NCBI GenBank assembly: GCA_002238415.1
Contig: MPMI01000036.1
Coordinates: 1-61,156, forward strand
DNA length: 61,156 nt
Reading direction: 5' to 3'
From: Desulfurellaceae bacterium bin18
GTDB lineage: Bacteria > Desulfobacterota > Binatia > Bin18
In this document: positions 9,590 to 18,952 of the stretch, piece by piece
Layout: every line of letters starts with the position of its first letter
Position numbering within the stretch: position 1 is the stretch's first letter
Program-made: the position numbers and the translations under genes
Notes under the pieces: model-generated
Told to the model about the DNA's origin: nothing
The model's input: only the letters and a program-made list of their open reading frames with translations
The model's database searches: none

Positions 9590-12500
9590 ATGCGGATCAA
9601 ACAGCTTGAACTCCTCGGATTTAAGTCCTTTAAGCATAAGACGACGCTTACCTTTCCAAAAGGAATCACGGCCGTCGTTGGTCCAAACGGCTGCGGGAAG
9701 TCGAACATCGTAGACGCCTTACGCTGGGTCTTAGGCGAGCAGAGCGCGAAACATCTCCGCGGCCAAGAGATGAGTGATGTCGTCTTTGCCGGGAATGACG
9801 GGGGTGCGCCGCTCGGCATGGCCGATGTCTCCCTCCTTCTGGAAAATCCGGCTTCCCCCGGTCCGCTCGCCAACGGGAATCACGAACATAACGGTGCCAA
9901 TGAGAATGGCACCGGGCCGGACTGGGCCGAGGTCATGGTCTCGCGGCGCTATTTTCGGTCGGGAGACTCCGAGTATTTATTCAATAAAGTCCCCTGTCGT
10001 CTGCGCGATATCGTTGAATTTTTCCTTGGGACCGGAGCGGGCACGAAAGCCTACTCCATTATTGAGCAGGGTCGTGTCGAAGCGTTGATTAATGCCAAAG
10101 CACAGGAAATCCGGGCACTCGTGGAAGAAGCCGCCGGGGTGAGTTTGTATCGCAGTCGCCGTTTGGCTGCTGAGCGCAAACTCGAACGAACCCGAGAGAA
10201 TTTGTCTCGGGTGTCTGACCTTCTGCATGAGATGGACCGTCAGTTGGGTACCCTCCGCCGCCAGGCAAAAAAAGCCGAACAATATAAAGTACTCCAAGAC
10301 GAGTTGAAAACCATTGATCTCACCCTCCAGAGTCGCGCTTACCAAGCATTGACAGCAGATGTCCGCAGCCTGGATAGCCGACAGGCCGCGGTCGGACGAG
10401 AAGAAGAGCAACTCACCCAAAAGGTTGACACCCTCCAAGCAGAGCGGATGTCCACGGCAGAGCGGCTTGCGCGTGAGGAAGACGCGCTCCGGGAGCTTGA
10501 GGCGCGTGTCCATGAACTGGAGAGTACGCTTCAGCGGTCCGAGCAAAAACAGTCTTTCCGAGCACAACAGGAGGAACAGGTCCACACACGTCTTGCCAAC
10601 GCGGATCATGACTATCGCCTGGTATCAGAGAAAAAAGTGCAGGTGGAACAAGAGTTGGCTCAGCGTGCGGCGAGTGCGGCAGAGGTGGCGCAGCAGACGC
10701 GACACGATGAAGACTCCCTACAGGCGCAAGAGCATACCTTCGTTGACCTGCAAGACGCCGCCCTGCAGCACGAGTCTCAGGTTGAAGAACTCAAAACCGA
10801 AATTGTTGATCTCCTCACCCAGGAATCGCAGGTCCAGAACGCGCTGGTGTATTCCCGTAAGCGGACTGAGGAGGTCACTCAGCGGTTAGGGGTGTTGGCT
10901 CACGAAGCCAAGCAGGTTGGTCAACTCCGATCAGAGCGGGAGCAGGCGCTTGCCGTGCTCCAGGAGAAATCATCGGCTCTTCACCTGCGTGTCCAACACG
11001 GACAGCAGCAGCGTGAAGAAAAGAATGGTGAGCTGCGGGCGGCTCTTCAGGTTGGAGAACAACTTGATACGGCGCTCTCTGAGGCGGGGGCCAAGCAAGC
11101 GGAATTGCGGGCGCGCTTGACGACCTTGGAAGAACTCGAACAGGAGTACGACCGCTATGACCAAGGTGTCCAGTCGGTCATGACCGACTGCGATTTTCCT
11201 GCGGCCATTCTTGGAGTCGTGGCGCAAATGATAGAAGTGCCGCAGGCCTATGAGCGCGCGGTTGCCGCGGTGTTACGGGAGAAGCTGGAGTATATGGTGG
11301 TGACAGACACCGAGGCCGGTGTCGTTGCGGTAGACTATTTGAACCAGATGCAGTCTGGGCACGGACACTTTATTCCGCTCCAACTCCAGTGTGACAAACA
11401 GACACCAAGTCCTACTGAGGCCGACGGACCGAGGTGGGCGACTGTGGGAGAAGGGGTCTCACCTCTCATCCGCCACGTTGATATTCAGTCCGACTATAGA
11501 CAGATGGTCGAAGCCCTCCTTGGTGATGTCGTGCTCGTTCCCAACCTCCGAGTTGGGTTGGAGCTCTGGAACCAGAGCGAGGACGCCCGAACCTATGTCA
11601 CGACCCAGGGAGAGGTGATTTCCGCTCTTGGCGGAGTCAGCGGAGGGAGTGGTGGCGTGGCGGAAGCAGTCTTTCTTGAGCGGCGGCGTGAAATTCGAGG
11701 GTTACGGCAGGAATTGTCCCAACAGACCGAGCGTGTAACCGACTTGGTCGAGCGGCGAAAAACTCTAAAGCAGCGCCAACAGGCACTCGAAGGCGAGTTG
11801 CGGAGTCTTGACGCGCAGGCTCAGCAACTGGGTCAAGAGAATGAGGCACTTCAGCACGAGGCGGGACAGCTTGAAGGTGAATTGCGACGCTTGCTTGACC
11901 GTGGAGAAGGGGTGAGCTACGAGCAGAACGCCTTGGAGCAAGAAAATCAGTCTTTACAAGCGGATATGCAGCAGGCCCACGCGCAGGAACTCGCTATTGC
12001 GACGCAACGTCAAGAGCGTGAAGACCTGCTGGCCGTTCAGCAAGCAGAGCTGGAAGAAGCAAAGGTCGCGTGTGACCAGCACCGGACGCAGATGGATAAT
12101 CTGCGTGTCCGCCTTGCCAAACATCGAGAACGCTCCGATGGCCTCCAGACTCAGGTGGACCAACTCAGGCGACAGATTCAGGAATTGGAAGAACGGAGAC
12201 AGGTCGGTCAGGCTGATATCCAGGCCGGCAAGCAAGAGGCAGAGCGTCTCCTGTTGGAAAAGGCTGCGTTAGAGGATCAGGTGACACAGGCAGTATCCTG
12301 TCTTGATGCGGTGAAAGAGGAACGCGCCCGTCGCCACGCTGAGTGTGCTCAACTCCGGGCGACTGCTCAGCAGTGCGAAACGCTGATCGAAGAGAATCGA
12401 CAGGAAGCCACTCGGCTGCAAGAGGAAAAAACGCGCATTGAAGTGAGTCTGGCTGAAAGGCGGGTGAGTCGAGAACATCTTGAGGAGACGGTCCAGGACC

Positions 12501-13201
12501 GCTATCAGGTGAAGCTGGCAGAGGTTCTTGCAGCCTATAGTCACCAGGAACTTGACCAGGCTGAGGGAGAAGCGCGCCGTCAGGAATTACGTGGGAAGCT
12601 GGCTCGACTTGGTGAGGTCAATCCGAACGCCGCGGTTGAGCTCAAGGAGGTCCAGGAACGCTTTACTTTTGTTGAATCCCAGAAGGCCGACCTGTTGCGC
12701 TCGATTGATGATTTGCAAAGTACAATCAATAAGTTAAACCGGGAGTCACGAGATCGTTTTCGAGAAACCTTCCACCGTGTGAACGCGAAGTTCGGCGAGG
12801 TATACGCGCGTTTGGTTGACGGTGGTCAGGCACATATTACGCTAACCAATGAAGCGGATTTGTCTGAGAGTGGCGTCGAACTCGAGGTTCAACCCCCAGG
12901 CAAACGTCTCCGCTCCATGCAGCTTCTTTCCGGAGGAGAGAAGGCCCTGGCGGCGCTGAGTTTCACCTTTGCCCTGTTTTTGATACGGCCGAGTCCGTTC
13001 TGCATTCTCGATGAGGTCGATGCGCCGCTGGACGACGCCAACGTCGGGCGGTTTAATCAGTTATTGCGGGAAATGAGTGAGACGACCCAGATTGTTTTGA
13101 TTACGCATAATAAGCGCACTATGGAGGTGGCAGATACGCTTTACGGCGTCACCATGCAGGAGCCGGGCGTGTCGACCATGGTGTCCGTGCGTGTGTCCTG
13201 A
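9590..13201 (+). CDS. smc: Chromosome segregation SMC ATPase
   Basis: A protein of about 1203 residues that forms the condensin ring with ScpA/ScpB and organises the chromosome. Walker A GPNGCGKSN lies at about residues 31-39. It is followed by long coiled coils and a flexible hinge near residue 530 (ILGVVAQMIEVPQAYERAV to about 660), then a second coiled coil, the signature LSGGEKALAALS and Walker B FCILDEVDAPLDDANVGRF. Between Walker A and the first coil is a Gly/Asn-rich loop (ANGNHEHNGANENGTG) that varies in the family. ATG 9590 (MRIKQLELLGFKSF) fits the family start; a GTG at 9581 lies closer than expected to the GGAGG at 9572. The stop overlaps the ftsY start (TGATG). Confidence 0.96.
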   Translation: MRIKQLELLGFKSFKHKTTLTFPKGITAVVGPNGCGKSNIVDALRWVLGEQSAKHLRGQEMSDVVFAGNDGGAPLGMADVSLLLENPASPGPLANGNHEHNGANENGTGPDWAEVMVSRRYFRSGDSEYLFNKVPCRLRDIVEFFLGTGAGTKAYSIIEQGRVEALINAKAQEIRALVEEAAGVSLYRSRRLAAERKLERTRENLSRVSDLLHEMDRQLGTLRRQAKKAEQYKVLQDELKTIDLTLQSRAYQALTADVRSLDSRQAAVGREEEQLTQKVDTLQAERMSTAERLAREEDALRELEARVHELESTLQRSEQKQSFRAQQEEQVHTRLANADHDYRLVSEKKVQVEQELAQRAASAAEVAQQTRHDEDSLQAQEHTFVDLQDAALQHESQVEELKTEIVDLLTQESQVQNALVYSRKRTEEVTQRLGVLAHEAKQVGQLRSEREQALAVLQEKSSALHLRVQHGQQQREEKNGELRAALQVGEQLDTALSEAGAKQAELRARLTTLEELEQEYDRYDQGVQSVMTDCDFPAAILGVVAQMIEVPQAYERAVAAVLREKLEYMVVTDTEAGVVAVDYLNQMQSGHGHFIPLQLQCDKQTPSPTEADGPRWATVGEGVSPLIRHVDIQSDYRQMVEALLGDVVLVPNLRVGLELWNQSEDARTYVTTQGEVISALGGVSGGSGGVAEAVFLERRREIRGLRQELSQQTERVTDLVERRKTLKQRQQALEGELRSLDAQAQQLGQENEALQHEAGQLEGELRRLLDRGEGVSYEQNALEQENQSLQADMQQAHAQELAIATQRQEREDLLAVQQAELEEAKVACDQHRTQMDNLRVRLAKHRERSDGLQTQVDQLRRQIQELEERRQVGQADIQAGKQEAERLLLEKAALEDQVTQAVSCLDAVKEERARRHAECAQLRATAQQCETLIEENRQEATRLQEEKTRIEVSLAERRVSREHLEETVQDRYQVKLAEVLAAYSHQELDQAEGEARRQELRGKLARLGEVNPNAAVELKEVQERFTFVESQKADLLRSIDDLQSTINKLNRESRDRFRETFHRVNAKFGEVYARLVDGGQAHITLTNEADLSESGVELEVQPPGKRLRSMQLLSGGEKALAALSFTFALFLIRPSPFCILDEVDAPLDDANVGRFNQLLREMSETTQIVLITHNKRTMEVADTLYGVTMQEPGVSTMVSVRVS

Positions 13202-14235
13202 TGGCTCTCCGGTTTTGGCAGCGAAAAAAGAAAACGCAGACGACTTCTGCCACCCCCTCGGTCGCAGACCCACCCGTCCAAGAGACTACACCTGCTCCGA
13301 TTACGAAAGACGCGCGCTGGCGACGTGGACTCACCCGATTACGGGACCTTTTAGGTCGTCCTTTTAGTGCCTCGTCAGAGCAGAGTAAGCAGTCGAGAGA
13401 AAGCTTCTTCTCCGACCTGGAGGAGGTCCTGATCCAATCCGATGTTGGAGTCGAGACCTCCTTGCAGATTGTCGATCGTCTGCGCACTCGTACGAATACG
13501 GCCCGGACAGGCAAACAGACCCAGGCCGAAGCGTTTCGATCTGATCTCAAGGTCGAGCTCCGGTCCCTTCTTGAGCGGGGGGCTCAGCCCGCTGAACGGA
13601 GTGATGAAGCGCGTCCAAGAGTCATTCTCGTTGTCGGTGTCAATGGAGCGGGGAAGACGACCTCCATCGCGAAGTTGGCAGCACGGCTGAAAAAAGAAGG
13701 AAAAACGGTCCTGCTGGTCGCCGGAGATACCTTTCGAGCGGCTGCCATTGAACAGCTCTCAGTCTGGGCCGAACGCTTAGGTATTGATATCATTAAACAT
13801 CAGGACGGCGCCTCGCCCTCAGCCGTGGTCTTTGACGGTGTCCGTGCTGCGGTGGCACGCGCGGTCGATATCGTCCTGATTGATACGGCCGGCCGGCTCC
13901 ATACGAAAACGCCGCTTATGGAGGAACTCAAAAAAATACACCGAGTCATTGGGCGGGAGATTCCTGGGGCACCGCATGAGGTCCTGCTGGTCTTGGATGC
14001 CGGAACCGGACAAAATGCCCTGAGCCAGGCGCGGACTTTTCAGACGGCTTTTCCGCTGACCGGTGTGATCTTGTCGAAAATGGATGGGTCAGCAAAAGGC
14101 GGAGTTGCCCTAGCCGTTGGGAGTCAGCTTGGAGTGCCGATTCAGTATATTGGACTTGGGGAACAGCTTGAAGATTTAGAAGTCTTCTCCCTGGAGGATT
14201 TTCTTACGGCCCTTTTCGACCAGCCTATCGGATAA
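13201..14235 (+). CDS. ftsY: Signal recognition particle receptor FtsY
   Basis: A 344-residue SRP GTPase that docks ribosome-SRP complexes at the membrane. A short basic, Pro/Thr-rich N-terminal region (1-50) is followed by the NG domain: G1 GVNGAGKTT at 146-154, the insertion-box segment DTFRAAAIEQL, G3 DTAGR at 229-233, SKMDGSAKGG and the closing LGEQLEDLEVF. The acidic A domain of E. coli FtsY is absent, as in most shorter bacterial FtsY proteins. The ATG overlaps the smc stop by one base, so translation is coupled to smc. A candidate promoter for the zap genes follows the stop. Confidence 0.96.
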   Translation: MALRFWQRKKKTQTTSATPSVADPPVQETTPAPITKDARWRRGLTRLRDLLGRPFSASSEQSKQSRESFFSDLEEVLIQSDVGVETSLQIVDRLRTRTNTARTGKQTQAEAFRSDLKVELRSLLERGAQPAERSDEARPRVILVVGVNGAGKTTSIAKLAARLKKEGKTVLLVAGDTFRAAAIEQLSVWAERLGIDIIKHQDGASPSAVVFDGVRAAVARAVDIVLIDTAGRLHTKTPLMEELKKIHRVIGREIPGAPHEVLLVLDAGTGQNALSQARTFQTAFPLTGVILSKMDGSAKGGVALAVGSQLGVPIQYIGLGEQLEDLEVFSLEDFLTALFDQPIG

Positions 14236-14244
14236 ATATTTCTC

Positions 14245-14273
14245 TTGACGCTACGTCCAAGAGGCAATAGGGT
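14245..14273 (+). promoter_or_regulatory. Weak candidate promoter upstream of the zapB-like gene
   Basis: TTGACG (14245-14250), 17-base spacer, TAGGGT (14268-14273). The -35 matches 5 of 6 consensus bases and the -10 only 3 of 6. It would serve the zapB-like/zapA genes separately from smc-ftsY. The call rests on motif match only. Confidence 0.3.
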
Positions 14274-14300
14274 AAACTTTTACTTTATTCTAGGGTGGGA

Positions 14301-14543
14301 ATGGCGCTGGAAAGCCTAAAACTTCTTGAGGCGAAGCTGAGTGGATTTTTGGAACGCCACGAGCAGGTCCAGAGTGCAAATAGTGCACTGCTGGTTCGGA
14401 TTGATGAACAAGAGCATGAATATGCGCTCTTGCTCAAGCAAATCCAGCAATACGAAGCGGAGCGGAACGAGATTCGTAGCCGCTTAGAGAAAATCCTGAC
14501 TCAATTCGGTCTTTTAGGAATTGCCTTGGAGGATGAGGGTTAG
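14301..14543 (+). CDS. zapB: Small coiled-coil protein, ZapB-like cell-division factor
   Basis: An 80-residue, almost wholly coiled-coil protein: leucines and charged residues in heptads from ALESLKLLEAKLSGFLE to RSRLEKILTQFG. Position directly before zapA (3-base gap) and the coiled-coil length match ZapB, which joins the FtsZ ring to the nucleoid terminus. Sequence similarity to E. coli ZapB is low in such cases, so the name leans on synteny. The ATG at 14301 has AGGGTGGG directly upstream; a GTG two codons earlier is also possible. Confidence 0.7.
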   Translation: MALESLKLLEAKLSGFLERHEQVQSANSALLVRIDEQEHEYALLLKQIQQYEAERNEIRSRLEKILTQFGLLGIALEDEG

Positions 14544-14546
14544 GCG

Positions 14547-14894
14547 ATGAAGCGATTAATGGAAGTGCATATTTTTGGACAAACCTTCACTGTGACGAGT
14601 GAAGATGATGAGCAATATGTTCGAGAAATTGCTTCTTTTGTTGACCAGCGCATGCGCCAGATTACGGAAAGTGCAAAAGTGACGGTCCCTTTTCGAGTCG
14701 CGATTATGGCGGCATTGAGTATTGCCGACGAATTGGCCAAGTCCGGTCAGCAGGAATCGAGCCAGCAAGAAACTCAGCTCATCCAGGAAGCGGAGCTGAT
14801 TTCAAGCCGACTCCTTGAGCGTTTGGAGAAAGCCGAAAGCCACGCCAGTGAGACAACGGTTGATAATACGTTGAACTCACATTCTGCCGGCTAG
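14547..14894 (+). CDS. zapA: Cell division protein ZapA
   Basis: A 115-residue protein that stabilises FtsZ bundles in the cytoplasm. The ZapA head is recognisable: VHIFGQTFTVTSEDDEQYVREIASFVDQRMRQI, followed by VPFRVAIMAALSIADEL and a coiled-coil tail (SRLLERLEKAE). It lies 3 bases after the zapB-like gene. Downstream is a 295-base spacer rich in inverted repeats and then rny. In many proteobacteria 6S RNA follows zapA at this place, which makes the spacer notable. Confidence 0.9.
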   Translation: MKRLMEVHIFGQTFTVTSEDDEQYVREIASFVDQRMRQITESAKVTVPFRVAIMAALSIADELAKSGQQESSQQETQLIQEAELISSRLLERLEKAESHASETTVDNTLNSHSAG

Positions 14895-14899
14895 TTGTC

Positions 14900-15180
14900 T
14901 GCAACTCTCGACCGAGAAAAGAAAACGTAACACCACTCGTGTCCTGAAGGCGAGTGGCTTCGATTGCACGCCCCCCCCTCTTGCGCTCCTTCCGCCCTTG
15001 GGTGAAGAAGGAAGGAGATCATGAAGACCGACATGTGTTGGTTGTTATTTCAGGAGCCGTTCTCTATTGAGCGTGTCTCCTGAGCCCATACTTATTGATC
15101 AGAAAGGATATCTACGAAGCGGATGCGTATAGGGGGTAGTAGCTACCACAGCGAGGTCACCCGGCCTGCGTGTGGTAAGG
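14900..15180 (+). ncRNA. ssrS: Structured non-coding spacer, candidate 6S RNA locus
   Basis: The zapA-rny spacer holds no gene but several exact inverted repeats: CCACTCG/CGAGTGG (14933-14939 with 14951-14957), CTCCTTCC/GGAAGGAG (14986-14993 with 15010-15017), TCAGGAG/CTCCTGA (15050-15056 with 15077-15083) and TACCACA/TGTGGTA (15144-15150 with 15171-15177). CTCTC..GAGAA near 14905-14917 could pair with TTCTCTATTGAG at 15060-15071. The run CTCCTGAGCCCATACTT (15077-15093) resembles a stretch of E. coli 6S RNA as I remember it. In proteobacteria 6S RNA commonly follows zapA. The exact ends and fold could not be settled: aligning the CCTGAGCC run as in E. coli would push the 3' end into rny. Treat this as a candidate structured RNA. 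Confidence 0.35.
15135..15177 (+). promoter_or_regulatory. Overlapping alternative hairpins just upstream of rny
   Basis: GGTAG (15135-15139) pairs with CTACC (15143-15147). TACCACA (15144-15150) pairs with TGTGGTA (15171-15177). Both need bases 15144-15147, so the two stems exclude each other. The second stem ends one base before the AAGGAGGG ribosome site of rny (15178-15185). This could control rny translation, or the stem could be the 3' end of the upstream RNA. Confidence 0.35.
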
Positions 15181-15189
15181 AGGGTAATC

Positions 15190-16740
15190 ATGGAACTTTT
15201 TTTCGGACTGCTGATAGGTGCAGTTGGTGCCGTAGGACTCGTCTTCCTGCGGCAAAAATGGAACCAGGAAACCATACACAGCGCAGAGGAGGCTGCGCAA
15301 CACATTCTTGATGAGGCAAAAAAAGAAGGCTCGGTCATCAAACGAGAGGCCCAAGTTCAGGCTAAAGACACGGTTTTGCAGGCGAAAAGCGAAGCAGAGA
15401 GGGAAATAAACGAAAGACGGAAAGAAATTCAACAGGTTGAGCGCCGTATCCAAGGACGGGATGAAGCGTTGGAGAAGCGCTCCGAGGTCCTGGCTGATCG
15501 GGAGGACGGCTTGAATCGGCGCGAACAGAGCCTCAAGAGTAGAGCCGACAGTCAGCAGAAAAAAGAACAAGAGTACGACCTCCTAATAGACCAAACGCGT
15601 CAGAAACTCGAACAAATAGCCGGCCTGAGTCGAGATGAGGCGAAACAGGTTCTGGTTGACCAGATGACCGAAGATGCCCGTCAAGACGCCTCACGACGGA
15701 TTATGACCATAGAAGAGGAAGCCCGAGAAGAAGCGACCCGGCGGGCTCGGAAAATTATCAGTATTGCGATTGAACGCCTGTCCGGCGAGTTTGTTTCCGA
15801 GCGAACCGCATCGGTTATTCATCTCCCCAGCGACGATATGAAGGGTCGTATTATTGGCCGTGAAGGACGCAACATCAGAGCGTTTGAGGCTGCGACTGGG
15901 GTCGATCTGGTGATTGATGATACTCCAGAGACGGTGTTGATTTCAAGTCATAGTCCCATTCGACGAGAAATTACGCGCGTCGCGCTCGAGCGCCTGATCT
16001 CGGATGGACGCATTAATCCGGGCCGTATTGAGGAGGTCGTCAAAAAAGCTGAAAGTGAAGTTGAAGACTCGGTCCGTGAGGCTGGTCAACGAGCCGTGCT
16101 TGAACTTGGGATTCATGGGGTCCATCCCGAGATCGTCAAACTGATTGGGATGTTGAAGTACCGATATAGCTATGGCCAGAATGTCCTCATGCATTCAATA
16201 GAAACGGCCTATATCTGCGGTATCATCGCCGCCGAATTAGGGCTCAACGAGAAGCAGGCCAAACGTTCCGGACTGCTCCACGATATCGGGAAAGCCGTCT
16301 CGCATGAGATTGAGGGGTCGCACGCGATCATCGGTGGAGAAGTGGCCCGGAAATATGGTGAGTCGGCAAAAATAGTCAACGCCATTGCGGCCCACCATGA
16401 GGAGGTCCGGGCGGAAACTGTTCTGGCCCCTATTGTTGATGCCGCGGATGCGTTATCCGGTGCCCGGCCCGGCGCCCGGCGAGAGGTGCTGGAGAGCTAT
16501 GTCAAACGACTCGAAGACCTGGAGCGCATCAGTGGTGCGTTCAATGGCGTAGAGAAGTCATTTGCTGTGCAAGCCGGACGCGAAGTGCGTATTATGGTGA
16601 ACCCAGGCTCAGTGTCGGACGGCGATGCCTCAAGTATCGCCAGAGAGGTGGCCAAGCAAATTGAGACTGAGATGACGTATCCCGGTCAGATTAAAGTCAC
16701 CGTCATCCGTGAATCACGCTCCACCGAATATGCGCGTTAA
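15190..16740 (+). CDS. rny: Ribonuclease Y
   Basis: A 516-residue membrane-anchored endoribonuclease that starts mRNA decay. Residues 1-20 form a transmembrane anchor ([20 protein letters not shown]), followed by a long charged coiled coil (about 25-190), a KH domain with [11 protein letters not shown] at 219-229 and an HD domain with HD at 364-365 (LLHDIGK) and the later AHHEE. The ATG at 15190 sits 5 bases after AAGGAGGG; an upstream GTG at 15172 would place charged residues before the anchor. Presence of both RNase Y and RNase G in one organism is common outside Enterobacteria. Confidence 0.96.
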   Translation: MELFFGLLIGAVGAVGLVFLRQKWNQETIHSAEEAAQHILDEAKKEGSVIKREAQVQAKDTVLQAKSEAEREINERRKEIQQVERRIQGRDEALEKRSEVLADREDGLNRREQSLKSRADSQQKKEQEYDLLIDQTRQKLEQIAGLSRDEAKQVLVDQMTEDARQDASRRIMTIEEEAREEATRRARKIISIAIERLSGEFVSERTASVIHLPSDDMKGRIIGREGRNIRAFEAATGVDLVIDDTPETVLISSHSPIRREITRVALERLISDGRINPGRIEEVVKKAESEVEDSVREAGQRAVLELGIHGVHPEIVKLIGMLKYRYSYGQNVLMHSIETAYICGIIAAELGLNEKQAKRSGLLHDIGKAVSHEIEGSHAIIGGEVARKYGESAKIVNAIAAHHEEVRAETVLAPIVDAADALSGARPGARREVLESYVKRLEDLERISGAFNGVEKSFAVQAGREVRIMVNPGSVSDGDASSIAREVAKQIETEMTYPGQIKVTVIRESRSTEYAR

Positions 16741-16756
16741 AAGGTCAGTGATTGCT

Positions 16757-17971
16757 ATGACCCTGTCAGTTGCAGCACAACTCAAGGAAATCGGACGTGG
16801 AGCCGTAGATATTATTCCGCTGGAAGAGCTCAAGCAAAAGCTCGAACGCGGAAAACCTTTACGCGTGAAATGGGGCGCGGACCCGTCCGCCCCGGACCTG
16901 CATCTCGGTCACACTGTCGTGCTGAATAAACTCCGCCAGTTTCAGGAGTTAGGGCATACGGTCATTTTCTTAATCGGTGATTTTACGGCTATGATCGGTG
17001 ACCCCACCGGTCGTTCTGAAACACGCAAGGCCCTGACGCGCGAGCAGGTCAAGGCGAATGCGGAGACCTACACCCAGCAGGTCTTCAAGGTTCTTGATCC
17101 GGACCGAACCGAACTCCGCTTTAATTCAGAATGGATCGATCCACTTTCGCCCTCCGACATGGTCAAACTGTGCGGCCATTACACCGTGGCCCGACTGCTT
17201 GAGCGAGATGATTTTTCCAAACGTTTGAAAACCGGGGTACCTATTCATGTGCATGAGTTCCTGTACCCGCTGATCCAGGGCTATGATTCCGTTGCCCTTG
17301 AGGCTGACGTCGAACTCGGGGGGACGGATCAGCGCTTCAATCTCCTGGTCGGACGTGAGATGCAGCGCGGCTTTGGTCAGGAACCGCAGGTGATTCTGAC
17401 GACGCCTATTCTCGAAGGTATTAATGGGACGCAAAAGATGAGCAAATCTCTCGGCAATGCAGTGGGTATCACTGACCCGCCGGACGACATGTACGGCAAG
17501 ATCATGTCAATCTCCGACGAACTGATGCTGAGCTATTACGAACTACTGAGTGCCGTTGATGCCGCCCATGTTCAGGCGGTGGCAGATGGACACACCCATC
17601 CGATGGAGGCCAAGAAACAGTTAGCGGCCGAGTTGGTGACCCGTTTTCATGATGGCTCGGCGGCCGCGCGAGCAGCCGAAGAATTTTCCCGACGCTTTCA
17701 GCACAGGCAACGTCCAGAAGAGATACCGTCGTACGCCTGGTCCGGTACAGAGCCCCAGGTGTGGGTGTGCCATTTGCTGAAGACCTCAGACTTGGTGAAA
17801 TCCACGAGTGAGGCTCGTCGCCTCATTAGCCAGGGTGGGGTGAGAATAGACGGTGAACGGGTCAGTGACGCGGAGTTGCAGGTCCTCGCGCAAGGCGAGG
17901 TGATCCTCCAGGTCGGGAAACGGCGCATTTTGAAGGTCGTCTTCGGACCAGCGGCAACGACACCTTCTTGA
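16757..17971 (+). CDS. tyrS: Tyrosyl-tRNA synthetase
   Basis: A class I aminoacyl-tRNA synthetase of 404 residues that charges tRNA-Tyr. HLGH (the HIGH motif) is at 49-52, the [17 protein letters not shown] block at 74-90 is diagnostic of this TyrRS branch, and KMSKS is at 227-231. A C-terminal S4 RNA-binding domain ([22 protein letters not shown]) follows. The start is ATG 16757; a GTG three codons upstream lies closer to the AAGG at 16741. It follows rny by 16 bases and precedes era by 6, so the three probably share a transcript. Confidence 0.95.
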   Translation: MTLSVAAQLKEIGRGAVDIIPLEELKQKLERGKPLRVKWGADPSAPDLHLGHTVVLNKLRQFQELGHTVIFLIGDFTAMIGDPTGRSETRKALTREQVKANAETYTQQVFKVLDPDRTELRFNSEWIDPLSPSDMVKLCGHYTVARLLERDDFSKRLKTGVPIHVHEFLYPLIQGYDSVALEADVELGGTDQRFNLLVGREMQRGFGQEPQVILTTPILEGINGTQKMSKSLGNAVGITDPPDDMYGKIMSISDELMLSYYELLSAVDAAHVQAVADGHTHPMEAKKQLAAELVTRFHDGSAAARAAEEFSRRFQHRQRPEEIPSYAWSGTEPQVWVCHLLKTSDLVKSTSEARRLISQGGVRIDGERVSDAELQVLAQGEVILQVGKRRILKVVFGPAATTPS

Positions 17972-17977
17972 CGTGCT

Positions 17978-18889
17978 ATGTCATCCTCGCCTGACTTGAC
18001 CCATCGATGTGGTTTTATCGCGCTCGTCGGCCGTCCCAACGTTGGAAAATCAACGCTGCTCAATACGCTGATAGGGGCGCCGATTGCCATCGTCTCGCCC
18101 AAACCCCAAACGACGCGGACGCGCATAACCGGGATCAAAACCCAGTCCAATGCACAACTCATTTTTGTTGATACGCCGGGGATTCATGGCGGTCAGCAGT
18201 CTCTGCTCAACCGACACATGGTTGATACTGCCGTGCGTGCTTTGCAAGAAACCGACGTCACGCTCTTCTTGCTCGATGCGGCGCATGGACTGACCCCGGC
18301 TGATGCCCAGATTGCCCAGCGCCTTACCCAACTCAAGACCCAAGTCCTGGTCGGACTGAACAAGATTGACCTTGTCCAAAAAAGAACGCTCCTTCCACTC
18401 CTTGAACAGGTGGGGCGTCTGCTACCTGAGCGTGACGTCATTCCCATCAGCGCGCTCAAAGGAGAGAATACGGCCGAACTCATGTCCACCCTGCTGGCCG
18501 TTCTCCCGCCCGGTCCGGCACTCTACCCGGACGATAATATCACGGACCAAAGCGAGCGGGTCCTCGCCCAGGAGATGGTCCGGGAACAGCTCTTTTTCCA
18601 CACTCAGCAGGAAATCCCGTACCGTACGGCTGTTATTGTTGAGCAATTTCAGGAACTTGCCGAGAAGCCGCTATTACGTATTTACGCGACCATCTACGTT
18701 GAACGGCCATCCCAGAAGGCTATTGTGATTGGTCAAAAGGGAGCACGGCTCAAAAAAATCGGCCAGGCTGCGCGCCAGCGTATGGAGGCCTTTTTTGGCT
18801 GCCGGGTGTATCTGGAACTCTTTGTCAAAGTTTCAAAAGGATGGACGAATAGCCCTGGAATGTTGCGCGAACTGGAATTGTTGAGGTAA
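17978..18889 (+). CDS. era: GTPase Era
   Basis: A 303-residue GTPase for 16S rRNA maturation and 30S assembly. G1 GRPNVGKST lies at 18-26, the switch region PKPQTTRTRITGI at 41-53, G3 DTPG at 65-68 and G4 NKID at 128-131. A C-terminal KH domain carries VIGQKGARLKKIGQAARQ and ends in the usual VKVSKGWTNSPGMLRELEL. Length and domain order are normal. AAGCGGC/GCCGCTT (18888-18904) forms a small hairpin over the stop codon but has no U-run. Confidence 0.96.
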   Translation: MSSSPDLTHRCGFIALVGRPNVGKSTLLNTLIGAPIAIVSPKPQTTRTRITGIKTQSNAQLIFVDTPGIHGGQQSLLNRHMVDTAVRALQETDVTLFLLDAAHGLTPADAQIAQRLTQLKTQVLVGLNKIDLVQKRTLLPLLEQVGRLLPERDVIPISALKGENTAELMSTLLAVLPPGPALYPDDNITDQSERVLAQEMVREQLFFHTQQEIPYRTAVIVEQFQELAEKPLLRIYATIYVERPSQKAIVIGQKGARLKKIGQAARQRMEAFFGCRVYLELFVKVSKGWTNSPGMLRELELLR

Positions 18890-18952
18890 GCGGCAGAGCC
18901 GCTTGCGGGTGCTCACGGCCCGACGAACGAGAGGGCATAACGGAGTATAATA

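Noticed and set aside
18888..18904. Hairpin at the era stop as a terminator
   Set aside because: The 7-bp stem is followed by GCGGG and has no T-run.
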